This document shows, piece after piece, positions 29,014 through 41,611 of a stretch of DNA of 64,000 nt (its first letter is position 1; every line of letters starts with the position of its first letter). The DNA is taken from contig OZ038456.1 in the NCBI GenBank assembly GCA_964036195.1, positions 20,164,104 through 20,228,103 on the forward strand, in the 5' to 3' direction. The position numbers and the translations under genes were made by a program. The notes below the pieces were generated by a model. That model had not been told where the DNA came from. It ran no database searches and saw nothing but the letters and a program-made list of their open reading frames with translations. The DNA comes from Sphaerolaimus hirsutus (Eukaryota; Nematoda; Chromadorea; Monhysterida; Sphaerolaimidae).

Positions 29014-29336
29014 TAGTTCCTTATTTTGAGCTCCAAATTTTGAGTTTGAGACATTAATGCATTGCCATGACACAAATTTGGATAGGCAAAGTATCAAACA
29101 TTCATAATATTTACCTGCTTCAAATACTACCGTATTACCTCGAATTATCCCCCCCCTTGAATTAACCTCCCCTCGAAATACCCCCTAAATTTCGGCTGAG
29201 GAAATAATAACCCCCCCTCGAAATACCCCCCTAAAATTGAGTGTATGGTGAACGTACATGACAAATACCGCAGTTTGTGATCTGTACAACGCCGTACACA
29301 CGTTCAAACTGATGATTGAGTGATGTTAGTGAAGGG

Positions 29337-30271
29337 TAGTGATGTAAAGGCACCGGAGCACCAGTGCCCCGGTGCTGGGCACCGAAGGGCACCAGCACCG
29401 GTGCTGGTGCGGTGCCATTGCAATCTTCAGGGGTGCCATGCCGGTGCCGGTGCCATTTTTTTCAGAATAGCACCGGTGCCGGTGCGGTGCGGTGCCATTT
29501 TTTTGCCGGTGCCAAAGGTGCTAGCACCAGGGCAAAGTAAAAGGCACCGGGAAAGGCACCGGCCAAGGCTTCATGTGCTGTGCAATTTTGTCCATAGTAT
29601 GTGCTTATTCATATTTAAAAAAACAGCGATATATTTACCCAACCGTTTTTGCCTATTTTGTAAACCTCCCATCCAATAAATATACCTACTGTGAAATCCA
29701 TTATACCCGATACATGATCTGATGAGCGAATTTAAAATTTTGTTGAAGTTTTATCATTTTTATATTTTATATTTATCTTACTTTTTTGTTCAAAATTTGT
29801 TGTCAGTTTATGACAGAGATAGTTCCATTCTCTGTACAGCAACGACTCCGATCAGTAGACAATAGTGGCTATGGACATTGTAGTTAATAAAATATTTTAT
29901 CTTTCATTTGTAATCATTGTAATTGCTTCATAAAAGTGATTGCCACATCACTCTGATCATTTTAAGTGCTCAACAATCAAAATCGGTTGAAAATTCATGG
30001 AAATATGCACTTCCAAAGGTGAAACCACTGAGAAACTGCCCGATATTTACTTCAGAAATTCCAGCCCGGTGCGGTGCCTTTCGGTGCTAGCACCGGCAAC
30101 CCGCCGGTGCCCTTCGGTGCCGGTGCCATTTTTTCCAAAAGGCACCGGTGCCGGTGCGGTGCGGTGCCATTTTCTGACCGGTGCCCCAGGGTGCCAGGTG
30201 CCCTTTTCATGCGTTGGCAAAGGTGCCGGTGCGGTGCGGTGCCATTTTTCCCGGTGCCTTTAACATCACTA
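29337..30271. mobile_element. hAT-like MITE with GGTGCC arrays, uninterrupted copy
   Basis: Termini TAGTGATGTAAAGGCACCGG and CCTTTAACATCACTA, exact duplication GTGAAGGG (29329-29336, 30272-30279). It is near-identical to 20343-22170 without the two nested TA elements, so it is the empty-site reference. Confidence 0.95.
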
Positions 30272-30294
30272 GTGAAGGGTTTATGTGTATATAC

Positions 30295-31464
30295 TAACGA
30301 TGGCAAACTGTCGAGAAAAAAAGTATTTAAATTTTTAAGTGTTTTTTCTGAAATGAATTTTCGAATTTTCGAATTTTTCTTCAAAATAATTTTTGAATTT
30401 CGAATTTAATTTTTGAATTTCGAATTTTTGAATCTGTTTTGGCAATTTTCGAATTTTTTTGGCTAGTTTTCGAATTTTTTCAAATAATTTTCGAATCTTT
30501 TTGGAAAAATATTGAATCTGAAGCTTTAAACACAGAATTTGGACTGTCTTCATGTTCTGCTCAGTTGTTATAACCTTATTTTTACCATAAATTACCATTT
30601 AAAATGGTGGAAGGAGTTATGCAAACCAGTGTGCTGCTTTCTTCATTTAATTCACACATTGATACATTGAATTCACCAACAGAGCGAAGGCAATAAAAAC
30701 AATTTAAAAATTGGCTTCAAATAAAATATCAGCATAAAATACAAAATTGGCATCAAATACCGTATTATTTTTTCAGAGTGGAAACTTGGGGTGGGGGGGT
30801 TAAACGAGGGTGGGTATTTCGAGGGGGGTGTAAAATTTTGCCAGAAATTTCTCGAAATCCCAGTATAAATTGTTGTTTGTAGTCAAGAATCACAGATGTC
30901 AAAAAATGCAACAAAAACCGTCTTTTTTACGACTATATACTTTTATAAGTACGTAGATGGTACAAACCCTGTTCTACACAACACAGTCATTGTTTTTAAT
31001 GTGTGTTCTGTGTTTCCCTGATCACAAACTGCATTACATTCTCTATACACCAAATTGGGGGGGGGGGTATTTCGAGGGACGTGAATAAATTAATAGTGTA
31101 AATTTTGAGGGGGGTATTTCGAGGATATACAGTATAAAAACGGATGTGTCAAAGTCCGCCTCTTCCGCCGTGGATGACATTTCAACGTTTTTTTTGTTAC
31201 TTTTCGCTTTTCCATATGCGCCGCGTATCAATTGTCGATTCATTTAGTATGTTGAACTTAACGGTGTGTTTTGTTGCCTTGAATTTCCTAAATAATTTGA
31301 AAACTATTTTTGAATTTTCGAATTTTCGAATTTTTGAATTTTTTGAAAAATAAATCAATTTTTAAGTGTTTTTTCTAGGGGTGAAATAAAAATTCAAAAT
31401 GTCTGAAAAAATTCGAAAATTCGAAAATGTTTTCGAATTTTCGAATCTTTTTTTGCCATCGTTA
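30295..31464. mobile_element. hAT-like MITE, TAACGATGGCAAA family
   Basis: Termini TAACGATGGCAAACTG and TTTTTTGCCATCGTTA, exact duplication GTATATAC (30287-30294, 31465-31472). Arrays of TTCGAATTTTCGAA at both ends. It contains a TA-flanked MITE at 30760-31132. Confidence 0.92.
30760..31132. mobile_element. TA-flanked G-run MITE, degenerate ends
   Basis: CCGTATTATTTTTTCAGAG at the left (terminal repeat partly deleted) and TATTTCGAGGATATACAG at the right, TA on both sides. Core matches the family. Confidence 0.7.
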
Positions 31465-31672
31465 GTATATACAGTTATATATGCCTAAAAACACATACAC
31501 ATCTATGTAATTGCTTGATTTTTCTACGTCTGAGTATGCGCAATTTCTGAAAATTTCTGGCAAAATAATAGACCCCCCCTCGAATAAACCCCCCCCCCCT
31601 CGAATGATCCCCCCTCAAATTTTGCTGGCGAAATCATAAACCCCCTGGGGGTATTTCGAGGTAATACGGTAA

Positions 31673-34600
31673 TGTAAATCAACAATGCTGTACACAAGCA
31701 GAGAGATTTACTGGAGAAAATCACTCTTGGAAATTATCTTGCACAGATTACATGTTTTAGTCATAAAGTGCCATCATTGCACCATAATGTATCTAGTATG
31801 AGTGATTTTCTAAGTGATTTTTTTGAATTTCAAAAATATATATAAATATATATCTCATAATTTGAAAAAATATAAATATATATAAATCATGGGTTATTTT
31901 GTGATCTTCGAAAATATAAATCACGCGTTATTTTTTGAATGCTATTCGCAATTTCGCACTAATTATCAAAACATGAATATGGAATGTCAGAAGATAAAAA
32001 ACATACCACAGCGATCAGAATTAAGTTGTTCATGACTTTGGGATTTGGTAGAGGTTTTCTGATTTTAACAGACCGAATGAGATTTTCAGCTTAATCTCCG
32101 CTTTTTATACCACTGTTAAAGTACCAATGAAAACTAAATTTTGATCAAATGTTCGATGTAATAGAATCCAATCAAATCGGTCAAAACGTAGTAATAAAAT
32201 ATGTATGCTTTTGAAATCAAATTCCCCGATATTTTAGGCATAGTTATCTAGCAGAGTTGTTAAAATAACTGAACTTTTTCAAAGTATATGTATATGTAAA
32301 ATACTTTTTTACTCTGAGCACAAAAATTTGAAAAACTTTTTAATACCCGTACTCATCAGTACTTGTGAGTAAAATACTTGCCTTCCCGGGCAATGTACCA
32401 TCGAGTACTTTTTTTCTTGGAAAATGTCAAATAAGCGAGTACTTTTCTTCATAGAATTTGTAAAAGCGGGTACTTTTTCATAGGAAATGTAAAAGCTACC
32501 ACTTTTCACACGTGAGAGCGATTTTTACACTTGAAGACACAATTAATACGTGTCATTTTTTACTGATTATTTAGTACTTTTAATAGGAAAATGGTGTGAA
32601 CAGGTAAAATCACGTTGATCAATCCATTTTTAACCATTCATAAAAAATTTTTCAACCATTAACAACTAAAATTCGTCGGAACTGCCTACTAGTGATGGAA
32701 TGGCGCCATGGCGCTGGCGCCCTTTCATGGCGCCAAATGGCACCAGCGCAATGGCGCCATTGGTGCTTGGCGCCCTTTTCTGTGGCGCCATCTGGCACCT
32801 GGCCCCATTATTACGAATGGCGCCATGGCGCCCTCGGCGCTTGGCGCCAATTTGGCGCCCGGCGCCATTTCTTTGGATGGCGCCGGAAATGGCACCAAGA
32901 TGCCAGGATGAATGGTCATATTGAGCCATATTCAACTGCCTTTTCTGCCGAATGATATCATTTAGGTGATGTTTAACACATTCACCTTTGTAATTTTTTG
33001 CCAGCATTGCAAGTTTGGGTTTACGTGAATTGTTTTATGCCACATAGTCCGGGTTGGGGCTTGCAGTGCAGGGTTCAATAGATAGGCTTTTTCAAGGTAT
33101 GTTAGTGAAGAAAATGGGGCAAAAATCACATAAATTAGTGATTCTTTGGGTTGGGTGACTTTGGAAAAACGGAAACGGAAAAAAATTCATGGCCGGAAAA
33201 CGGAAAAAAAATTTCAGCGGCCGGAAAACAGAATGGAAAACGGCAAAGTTTGCCTTCGGAAAACGGAAACGGAAAAGGAAAATTTGACAACCTACGTTAT
33301 ATCCTGCATATAATAGTTATGTGTTATTTATAGTAAAATTTCATTTGGAGCTAATAATTTTCGGACTTTACACCAAAAAGTTTTGAGCGCGCACATTACA
33401 GCAAGCCAATTCAATGGTGCTTACTAGATAAGTATTTGATTGGTTGAAAAACAGTAAACAGTTTATTCATGATGCTGATTCCCAACAGTGATGGAAAAGC
33501 GCTAGAAAGAGGGCGCTATGGTGCCAAGAAATATGGCGCCACATGCCGAAGCAACCGCGGAAAGATGTAAAATTATTTTACATTTTTTTCTTTGATTTTT
33601 CGAAAAACTGAAGTCAATGCATCATTTTAGGATAGGTGATACAATATTTTAACTGCATTGAATTTTCCAGCCGTGCTCAAATATGCTTGGAAGGCGCCGC
33701 AATAGAAATTCAATGGGAACTTATTTGGGGGCTTTAAATCAAAAGCTTTTTACAGCTCACATTACAGCAACCCAATACTATGGTGTTTACTAATTTCAAT
33801 TTCATTGATAGTAGGGTGTCAAACAAATTTATACGGAAAATGGAAAGGGTACGAATTTTCGGCAGCCGTTTTTTGGTTGCTTGAAGACGGAAAACGGAAA
33901 GGGTAAAAATTTTCATCTGCCAGAAAACAGAAAAGGTAAAAAAATTTCAGCTGCCAGAAAATGGAAAGGGTGAAATTTTTCAGCTGCCAGAAAATGGAAA
34001 ACAGAAAGGGTAAAAATTTTGAACTGCAGGAAAATGGAAACGGTAAGGGTACAAAATTCCCTCCCGTTGGTAGACAAAAATTGGTCGACAAACAAAGTTG
34101 TTAAAAAATCTTACATGATAAATACTTGAGTACTGCATAAATACGTTTGTTTCTTTCACAAAAATACCAGTACTCACTTACTTTTTGAAAATATGTGAGT
34201 ACAGAAAACATATTTCAGATAGGCTTTTTCAAGGCATACAGGGAGGAAAAAGCTAAAAATACGGAAAAATATCTTAATTAGCTGAAAAAATTAGCAAAAA
34301 CGCATAAAATAGTACTTTTACTCATGAGTAAAATACTTGTCACATAGAAAATGCAAAAGTGGGTATTTTTGAGGAATTTTGCACCAATTTTCGCTCAAAA
34401 TCACTAATTTTCATACCTTTTTGACCATTTTAACCTTCAAAGTTACTTCATGTGTTATTTGTCATTTTAAGCTATTTTTAGAATGTTTTCTCTGTTTTTG
34501 CTTTTTTCTCCCTTTTCCCCCATCTATCCCTCGGAAAAGCCTATAACAAAACCTATCTGACATATTTTTTCTTTACTTAAGTACTTTCAAAAAGTATACG

Positions 34601-35218
34601 TAAAAGTGAGTACAGGTATATTTTTCAAAGTATACGTAAACGTATTTACTCAGTACTTGAGTAAATGTACTTTTTGAGTAAACATAATATGTTTTAACCA
34701 GAGTTGTTCAAAGTGCTGTACTTTTCTAAACGTAAACGTAAACGTAAAGTATTTTCATTTTACTCACAGCTAGGTTAGAAAATGTAAAGTATTTTTTAAT
34801 ACTTTTACACTGCGTAAAACATGTGTGAAATACTTTTTACCAGAGACAACGTAAACATCAGTATTTTCCCAAGGAAAATGTAAAAATGGGTATTTTTTCT
34901 CACTGAAAACGTAAAAGTGAGTATTTTTCACGCTAAAAAAATGTAACAATTTTGACTCTGGAATACATCAATGGTGTGTTCTTCTCTCCTGATCAGTATA
35001 AGAAAAATCGTCCCGCAAAATGACATTTTAGCCCACATAAGTAAGTTTTCTGTACTCGCGTACTTCAAAAAGTACGCGAGTAAGTGAGTACCAGTACTTT
35101 TTTCAGGAGGAAACGTAAACATATTTACACAGTACGCGTTTACGCGCAGTGTAGCAGTGAACATATTTAGCCGAACCAGGGCAGTGAACAAACATATTGA
35201 GCGTAGTGTAGCAGTGAA
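31673..35218. repeat. Repeat-rich non-coding tract
   Basis: A mosaic of array-bearing fragments: TATATAAATATATA (31840-31900), CAGAGTTG-family starts near 32253 and 34702 with GTAAACGTAAA arrays, a TAGTGATGGAATGGCGCC start at 32692 with GGCGCC arrays to about 32925, and GGAAAACGG arrays at 33160-33294 and from 33812 (TAGGGTGTCAAA start). ORFs here are low-complexity artefacts. No gene seen. Confidence 0.6.
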
Positions 35219-35226
35219 CATTTTAC

Positions 35227-36168
35227 CAGAGTTGTTAAAAGTACCAAACTTTTTTCAAAGTATATGTAAACGTTAAGTATTTATTTTTTACTCACCCCTT
35301 GAGTACAGAAAACGTAAAGTAATTTTTTTACTTTTACTCATGAGTGAACGTAAGTAAACATACTTTTCCCCGCAGAAAACGTAAACGTGAGTACTTTTGA
35401 GAAATGTCGCCAAAATTTTCGAGAAATGTCGCTCAAAATTAACTATTTTCATAACTTTTGGCCTATTTTACACAATTTTTGACTATATTTTTGGTTCTAT
35501 ACCCAGTTTTGACTAGTTTCATGTACCGTATTTCCTCGAAATACCCCCGGGGGGTTTATTGTTTCAGAGTGAGAATTTTGAGGGGGGGTTAAACGAGGGG
35601 GGGGGTATTTCGAGGGGGGGGTTTATTATTTCGCCAGAAATTTTTTGAAATCCCAGTACTAAAATGTCGTCTGAAACGTACGCAGACGTCGGAAAATGCA
35701 ACAAAAATCGCCATTTATAAGACTCTAAAGACATTTATAGGTGTGTAGACGTACAAACACTGTTCTCACATAACAGAGTCATCGTTTTTAACGTGTGTTC
35801 TGCATTGTCAGGATGACAAACCGCAGCCTTTGTCATTTACGTTCTCTATACGCTAAATTTGGGGGGGTATTTCGAGGGGGGGGTTTATAAGTTCATAGTG
35901 TCCATTTTGAGGGGGGGTATTTCGAGGGGGGGGGGGGGTATTTCGAGGAAATACGGTATTTTTAGCTAATTTTCTCCGTTTTTCCCTTCTATGCCTTTAA
36001 AAACCTATATAAATGCTATCTAAAATACGTTTTCTGTACTCGTGAACTTTCAAAAAGTATTCGTAAAAGCGAGTACCAGAACTTTTTTCGGTGGAAACGT
36101 AAACGTATTCACTCTATACTCGAGTATATGTATTTATTGAGTAAAAGTAAATACGTTTTAACAACTAC
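35227..36168. mobile_element. hAT-like MITE, CAGAGTTG family, with nested G-run MITE
   Basis: Termini CAGAGTTGTTAAAAGTACC and TTTTAACAACTACG, exact duplication CATTTTAC (35219-35226, 36169-36176). Confidence 0.9.
35526..35956. mobile_element. TA-flanked G-run MITE
   Basis: Complete copy flanked by TA, very close to 20661-21113 in its core (GACTCTAAAGACATTTATA shared). Confidence 0.92.
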
Positions 36169-36176
36169 GCATTTTA

Positions 36177-37447
36177 CGAATATTTCGGCAGTGAACATAT
36201 TGAGCCGATCATTGACTTCCGTCATTCGTCATGGATAGTTATTCAGATGGGTTATGGTAGTTTTCCATATTAAGTGTTATGTCCGCCGAGTGTATGACAT
36301 TGTTCAAAAAGATTTTTTTTCTCAGTTTTTCAGTCATTTTTCCAGCCATACAGTGCAGCTATCATTATTTCATGCGTTATGAAAATGTCTCATCTCAGCT
36401 CAGTTTATAAGCATTTTATAAGTTTATCAGCATTGACCCTGCGCACACTAAATTCAAATTCTTCATATACCACTCAGTCTTCGCGAGGCAGAAGGGTACA
36501 AAATAACAGTCAAAAAGTATGTAACATAATGCACAAATAAAAATGCGAACGTAGTAAAACAAATACAACGTGAGAATAGGCGTGACAGTTAATGTGAAAA
36601 TAAAAACATTACTGCGACACATTGAAAAAAAATTGTTTATCCCATCACTTGTGACACAAACGACCGTGAATTAAGCAGTCTTAGTGTCACATTCGAAAAC
36701 CCAGTACACGATACAGTGTACAGGTAGTATCTAATTACTATTGTAGTGAAGAAAAAGCAGAGTACCAAACACTAGTTTTCACACGAAATTTCGAAAATTC
36801 ATAAATGAGTTTGAACGTGTTTGAGTTGACACAATGGCCCTGCCCACACTAGTTTTCACACGAATTTTCGAAAACTTATAAATAAACTTTAAACATGTTT
36901 GAGTTTTCCACAATGAATGCTTTTTTATCTCCGTCAACTATAGTTGACGGCCAACTAATTATAGAAAACTCAAATGCGTTCTAAACTGATTTGTGAGTTT
37001 TCGACATTTCGCGTGAAAACTAGTGTGCGCAGGCACATTGATTAAGAAATGATTTATCGGTAAATCTCGAATTATGTGTCATGATAAAAAAATCAACCAT
37101 TGATCTATTTCAATAGCCCATTTTGTTTCAAAACAAACATTAAATGTTAGATTTATTTCTCAATCACTATCAATATTCAAAAACTTGAAGAGCGGAAACT
37201 CTGGTACTGACAACAAAATATGTATCTCCAGTGAATTTCTGCAAGTGAAAAAAAAGAAATTTATAAATAGAAATTTGTGAATCTGGGGAACTACCTCTTA
37301 TTGTGCCTACACACACACTAGTTTACTCTGTGACTTCGTGGGATAAGTGAATTTATTTCAAATGCAAATTAATCAACACGGTTGAATGATTTGATTTTAT
37401 TGTGATGTGAATTTAAATTAATTAAAGGTTAAATTTGAACACAAAAT
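36177..37447. other. AT-rich non-coding tract
   Basis: Contains an inverted pair around ACACTAGTTTTCACACGAA (36769, 36848) and its complement near 37010-37025, part of another repeat. No gene, exon or complete element was supported. Confidence 0.4.
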
Positions 37448-38442
37448 CACATATATAGTGTTGGAAAAGGCGCCAGGACTTTGGCGTCAAGCGCCAACAG
37501 CGCCATGGCGCTTTTCCGAACTATAGCGCCAAGCGCCAATAGCGCCAGAGCAAAATGGCACCAAGCACCAGAAGCGCCATGGCGCTTTTTGCTTTGGCGC
37601 TAGCGCCAAGCGCCAGTGCCAGGCGTTTTGCTTCTGGCGCCAGGCAAAAAATACCGCCAAGTGCCAGAAGACACTTTTTTTGGGTGTGGCGCCAAGCGCC
37701 AATGGTGCCACACCAAAATAGCGCCAAGCGCCAAAAGCGCCATGGCACTTTTCGCGCTAGGCGTCAAGGTCCTGTAGCTTTTTCCATCACTAGTCACTAA
37801 CGGTGGCAAAAAATATTCGAAAATTCTTGAAAATTCTCGAAAAAGTTAATGGGACTTTTCGAATTTTTGAGCATGCGGTGAAAAAAAACATAAAAATCGA
37901 TTCTTTTCAAAATATTCTAAAAGACTTTTCAAAGTTTTGAGGGAATTCAAGGCATTGATGTATTCTTATATTCAACATTCTAAGTCAATTGGCATTTGAC
38001 TTGCGGTGTGTCTGAGCTGTAATAAAAACGTAAAAATTTTGATTCGAGAGAATTGTAAGTGTGTGCACTAACTACAGATCATTTGTGTGTATAGACATTG
38101 ATCTTGAAAATGTTTTGTTTCATTGCCTTTCCCTGTTTTTGTAACAATGAATGAATGAAACAAAATTATCATAAACAGGTTCACATAAGTGCTATGCTTA
38201 GTGATGTAAAAGCGCCATGGCGCTGGCGCTTGACGCTATCAGCGCCAAAGCAAAAAGCGCGATGGCGCTTTTGACGCTTGGCGCCTTTTTGCTGTGGCGC
38301 CATTGGCGCTCGGCGCTGTGCTACGGAAAAGCGCCATGGCGCTTTTGGCGCTTGGCAGTATGATGTCGTGGCGCCATTGGCGCTTGGCGCTAGCGTTTTA
38401 TAAAGCGCCAAAAAAGCGCCAAGTAGTAGTAAAAATAATCTA

Positions 38443-38849
38443 CCGTATTACCTCGAAATACCCCTATGGGGGCTTATTATTTCGCCAGCAAAATTTGAGG
38501 GGGGGTTAATTCGAGGGGGGGGTTATTATTTCGTCAGAAATTTTTGTGAAATTTGTAGTAGAGAATACGCTTTTTCACACACAAAAATGGTAATAAACGC
38601 GAGAAAATAGGTAGTATTGGGGCTATAGATGTACATCTGTACACAAATGAGCGTATAAGTGTATCTGCAATGCAAATTAGTAGTAAATAATAAGTACATC
38701 ATGTACATCGCATACATGATGTACATCATTCTGGAGGGGGGGTATTTCGAGGGGGGGGTTTATTATTTCCCCAGCACATTTTGAGGGGGGGTTAATTCGA
38801 GGGGGGGGGGTTAATTCAAGGGGGGGGGGGATAATTCGAGGTAATACGG
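38443..38849. mobile_element. TA-flanked TTACCTCG-type MITE
   Basis: Complete copy, TA on both sides, core homologous to 21145-21581 including the ATCATGTACATCG region. Confidence 0.92.
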
Positions 38850-39175
38850 TAATCATTTTTCTTATGTAAACAGACCTTGCCTGCATGAGTTACATAAGTA
38901 AATGTGTTCCTGTAAGTGTGTTACAGGAAGAACAAACCCTCTACTTGCTTATTTTGTAAACCATGACCATGCAATTGCAAGGATATTCAAAACTTTCACC
39001 AAAAAATGGGCCTACACGCACTAGTTTTCAACGACATTTTATGTCAACTGGTTTTCAACCCAATTCAAGGCTTGATGACAAGCTGACGAAGAGCGTTCAA
39101 ATGCATAGTGTTACATTATATTGCAAATGAAGTTGTATTGTTGCTGTGGTATGAAGTACCGGCATGAAGTACCTA

Positions 39176-39520
39176 CCGTATTTTCTCAAAATACACCCAG
39201 GGGGTTTATTTTTTCAGGGTGCAAATATTGAAGGGAGTTTCGAGGGGGGCTTACCCGGGGGGAATTTTTATGAAGGGTCATAGTAAAGTATAGTTTTTAA
39301 ATTAATTGACCCAAAATGTAATTAATTGACCAAATAGGATATATTTTAGTCATATTTATTATCATAGATTGTTCTATAAACAAGGCCATGTATAGTTGCG
39401 ATGTAAATTCGCAGCTATAAATGTGTCATATTCATTGGTTACATGATCTACCTTATTCCAGACCGGGTGTATTTCGAGGGGGGGGGGTAATTGAAAGGGG
39501 GGTATTTTGAGGAAATATGG
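39176..39520. mobile_element. TA-flanked G-run MITE, diverged
   Basis: CCGTATTTTCTCAAAATACAC to TATTTTGAGGAAATATGG, TA on both sides; shorter and more mutated than its relatives. Confidence 0.8.
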
Positions 39521-40088
39521 TATATGTGTATACAACACTGGTGTATAAAGTATACAACATTGTGTTACTTGTCAGCAAGCTTTGAATTGAAATGGGAACC
39601 TGTTGACAAACAAATAGATAGCACTGCATTTGCATCGCTGCACTTTATGCACCAAAATTTTTTGGCGCTGGCGCTATTGGCGCTTGGCGCCATCATCCCC
39701 TGGCGCTTTTGGCGCTTGGCGCCAAAAGTCTGGCGCTTTTTACATCACTAGCTATGATGGATGTAAATGCTAGACAACTGTGAAAACAAGGTTGATAAAG
39801 TTATACGAACATGATGACCACCCAAATACTGCAGTTAAAGTTAAAAATCCAATTTTCTTCCAAAAAAATCGAAAACTGTTTTAAAAAATTCAAAAACTAC
39901 CCAAAAAAATTCGAAAAATACCAAAAACATTTGAAAACTACCCAAAAAATATAAAAATGCGAAAATTCGAAAACTAAATTCGAAATTTGAAAAGTATTTT
40001 TGTGAACAATTCGAAAATTTGAAAAGTCATTTTAGAAACAATTTAAATACTTTTGTCAGGAGGGTTTGCCATTGTTAGTAGTCACTAC

Positions 40089-40981
40089 CAGGGTTGGCAA
40101 AATCTCAGATAATAATAATAAAATAAGAACAAAATGGAAAATTTAAGAATAAAATAAAATAAAATGGAAAATTTCAAAATAAAAATAAAAATTGTAGAAA
40201 AATTCGAATTTTTGTAAAATTTGTGTAATATTGTAGAAAAATTCGAATTTTTGTAAAATTGTATAAAAATTCAGATTTTTGTAAAAATTTTATCTTGTTG
40301 CTTGAGCTTCTACCTGTTTATTCACAGAACTGGACGCAGTCCCAAGCTTTGCAGTGTCAAATGTTATTTAAAGTGTCATGCAGTTGTCAGTTCAGATAGG
40401 AATCAGTCAGAGTTCGTCAGTCAGTCAGAAATGTCAGTTGTCATGACAAATGTAAAGTAATGTGTCAATTGTCCTGACAAATATAAATTCAAATTTCAAT
40501 TGTCAAGCAAATTGTATCCAAATCTTATGTCTGTATCCAAATCTTACCTCTGTATCCAAATTTTTTTATTTTTGTAGTTTTTGAATCTTATGTGATAATG
40601 TGAGTACAAAAAGATAAGATTTGGATACAAAACTCAAGCTTCAGATAATTGTTGTCAATAATTGTAAGTTTATACTTGCAGATAAATAACAATATCTACT
40701 CTACTGCATTCAACTTTTATAAAGTAATAGAAACATTTGTCACAGGTTACTCATGTATAAAAAGTTCTACTGACAACATTTTTCTGGGGTTGCATGCATG
40801 ATTCTGATTTTTTGTAAAATTTTTTGTAAAATTTATGTAAAATTTTTGTCAAATGGTGTAATATTATTTTATTAACGACTTTTGGGAAAAAAATACAATA
40901 AAATGAAACGAGAATAAAATTAAAATAAAATACAATTTTTATACAATTTTTATACAAATAATTTTTATAAAACCAACCCTG
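40089..40981. mobile_element. hAT-like MITE, CAGGGTTGGCAAAA family, complete
   Basis: Termini CAGGGTTGGCAAAATCTC and TATAAAACCAACCCTG, exact duplication GTCACTAC (40081-40088, 40982-40989). Arrays of AATAAAATAAAA and TTTTTGTAAAATT. Confidence 0.92.
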
Positions 40982-41141
40982 GTCACTACACATATAGCAG
41001 ACAACAAGAGTAGGCTGTATGTCGCCATGTCGCCATTTCAGTTTTCACAGAAGTTACGGTGAAAACTGGTGTGTGTATAGGCCACTGAAACATCCAGAAA
41101 AATAAAATTCCAAAAATTGAACATAATTACTGATAACTTAC

Positions 41142-41275
41142 CCATACAGGGCCTTCATAGTACGCATCCGCGTACATGTCAACCGCGCACCATGCATCAA
41201 GTTTGAATGAGGTAATCCTCTTATACCAATCCAAGCCTGTCCAGTCAACCTGTCCGCAGAATTCTTTCGACGCAC
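41142..41275 (-). CDS. Beta/gamma-crystallin Greek-key exon of the C1 peptidase gene
   Basis: Acceptor CATGTAG, donor GTAAGT. The exon opens in phase 1 and closes in phase 0. It completes the first Greek-key unit begun in the preceding exon: a Trp-rich stretch, then ITSFKL with the conserved serine. It starts a second unit with YADAYYEG, which fits [FY]-x4-[FY]-x-G. The two motif starts are 41 residues apart, the normal Greek-key spacing. The next exon should open in phase 0; the candidate at 23390 does, but many repeats lie between and I do not claim the link. The Trp/Asp-rich loop could bind Ca2+, as many such domains do (inference). Confidence 0.7.
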
Positions 41276-41400
41276 CTACATGTATGAACGTACGATGTAT
41301 GAATCGATACTGTATGAATTGAGTGTGTGTTTTTACCATTAGCCCAAATAAAAAGGATACAACTTCATACGATTATTGTGATGTAATGATCGGTGAACAC

Positions 41401-41611
41401 TAGTGATGGAAAGGCACCAGGCTGGTGCGGTGCGGTGCCTTTTTTCGAGGGTGTCCTGCCGGTGCCAGTACGATTTTTCTACAATAGCACCAGTGTCGGT
41501 GCGGTGCCAGCGCCAAAGGTGCTAGAGCACCATGGCCAAAGTAAAAGGCACCGGGAAAGGCACCGGCGCAGTCTTCATAGGGTGTAAAATTTTGTCCACA
41601 GCATGTGCTTA
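41401..41611. mobile_element. hAT-like GGTGCC-array MITE, left part only
   Basis: TAGTGATGGAAAGGCACC start and a core matching 20343 and 29337 up to GCATGTGCTTA, where the next element is inserted at TA. The rest of this copy was not found after that insert. Confidence 0.7.

Larger units (their letters stand above)
29130..31669. mobile_element. TA-flanked TTACCTCG-type MITE split by two hAT-like elements
   Basis: Left end CCGTATTACCTCGAATTATC (TA at 29128-29129) and right end GTATTTCGAGGTAATACGG (TA at 31670-31671). Its own sequence is 29130-29336, 30280-30294 and 31473-31669; the rest is nested insertions. Confidence 0.8.
38199..39750. mobile_element. hAT-like MITE with GCGCCA arrays carrying two TA elements
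   Basis: Termini TAGTGATGTAAAAGCGCC and GCGCTTTTTACATCACTA, duplication GCTATGCT/GCTATGAT (7 of 8). Termini match the GGTGCC-array family although the arrays differ. Confidence 0.85.
37798..40077. mobile_element. hAT-like MITE, TAACGRTGGCAAA family, with large nested insert
   Basis: Termini TAACGGTGGCAAAAAATATTC and GGTTTGCCATTGTTA, duplication CTAGTCAC/GTAGTCAC (7 of 8). TTCGAAAATTC arrays near both ends. Confidence 0.8.
37456..40988. mobile_element. hAT-like MITE with GGCGCC arrays, split by later insertions
   Basis: Starts TAGTGTTGGAAAAGGCGCC. The 8-bp flank CACATATA (37448-37455) recurs only at 40989-40996, after two further elements (37798-40077 and 40089-40981) lodged at its right terminus. 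Its own sequence is 37456-37797 plus a few bases around 40078-40088. The right end reads CATCACTAGTCACTA, seven bases longer than a perfect inverse of the left. Confidence 0.7.

Noticed and set aside
32666..33007. Overlapping ORFs on both strands in GGCGCC arrays
   Set aside because: Low-complexity repeats of Ala/Trp/Arg/Pro with no domain; artefacts of the array.
36416..36622. Hydrophobic minus-strand ORF as a membrane protein
   Set aside because: AT-rich intronic sequence with no splice signals or conserved motif.
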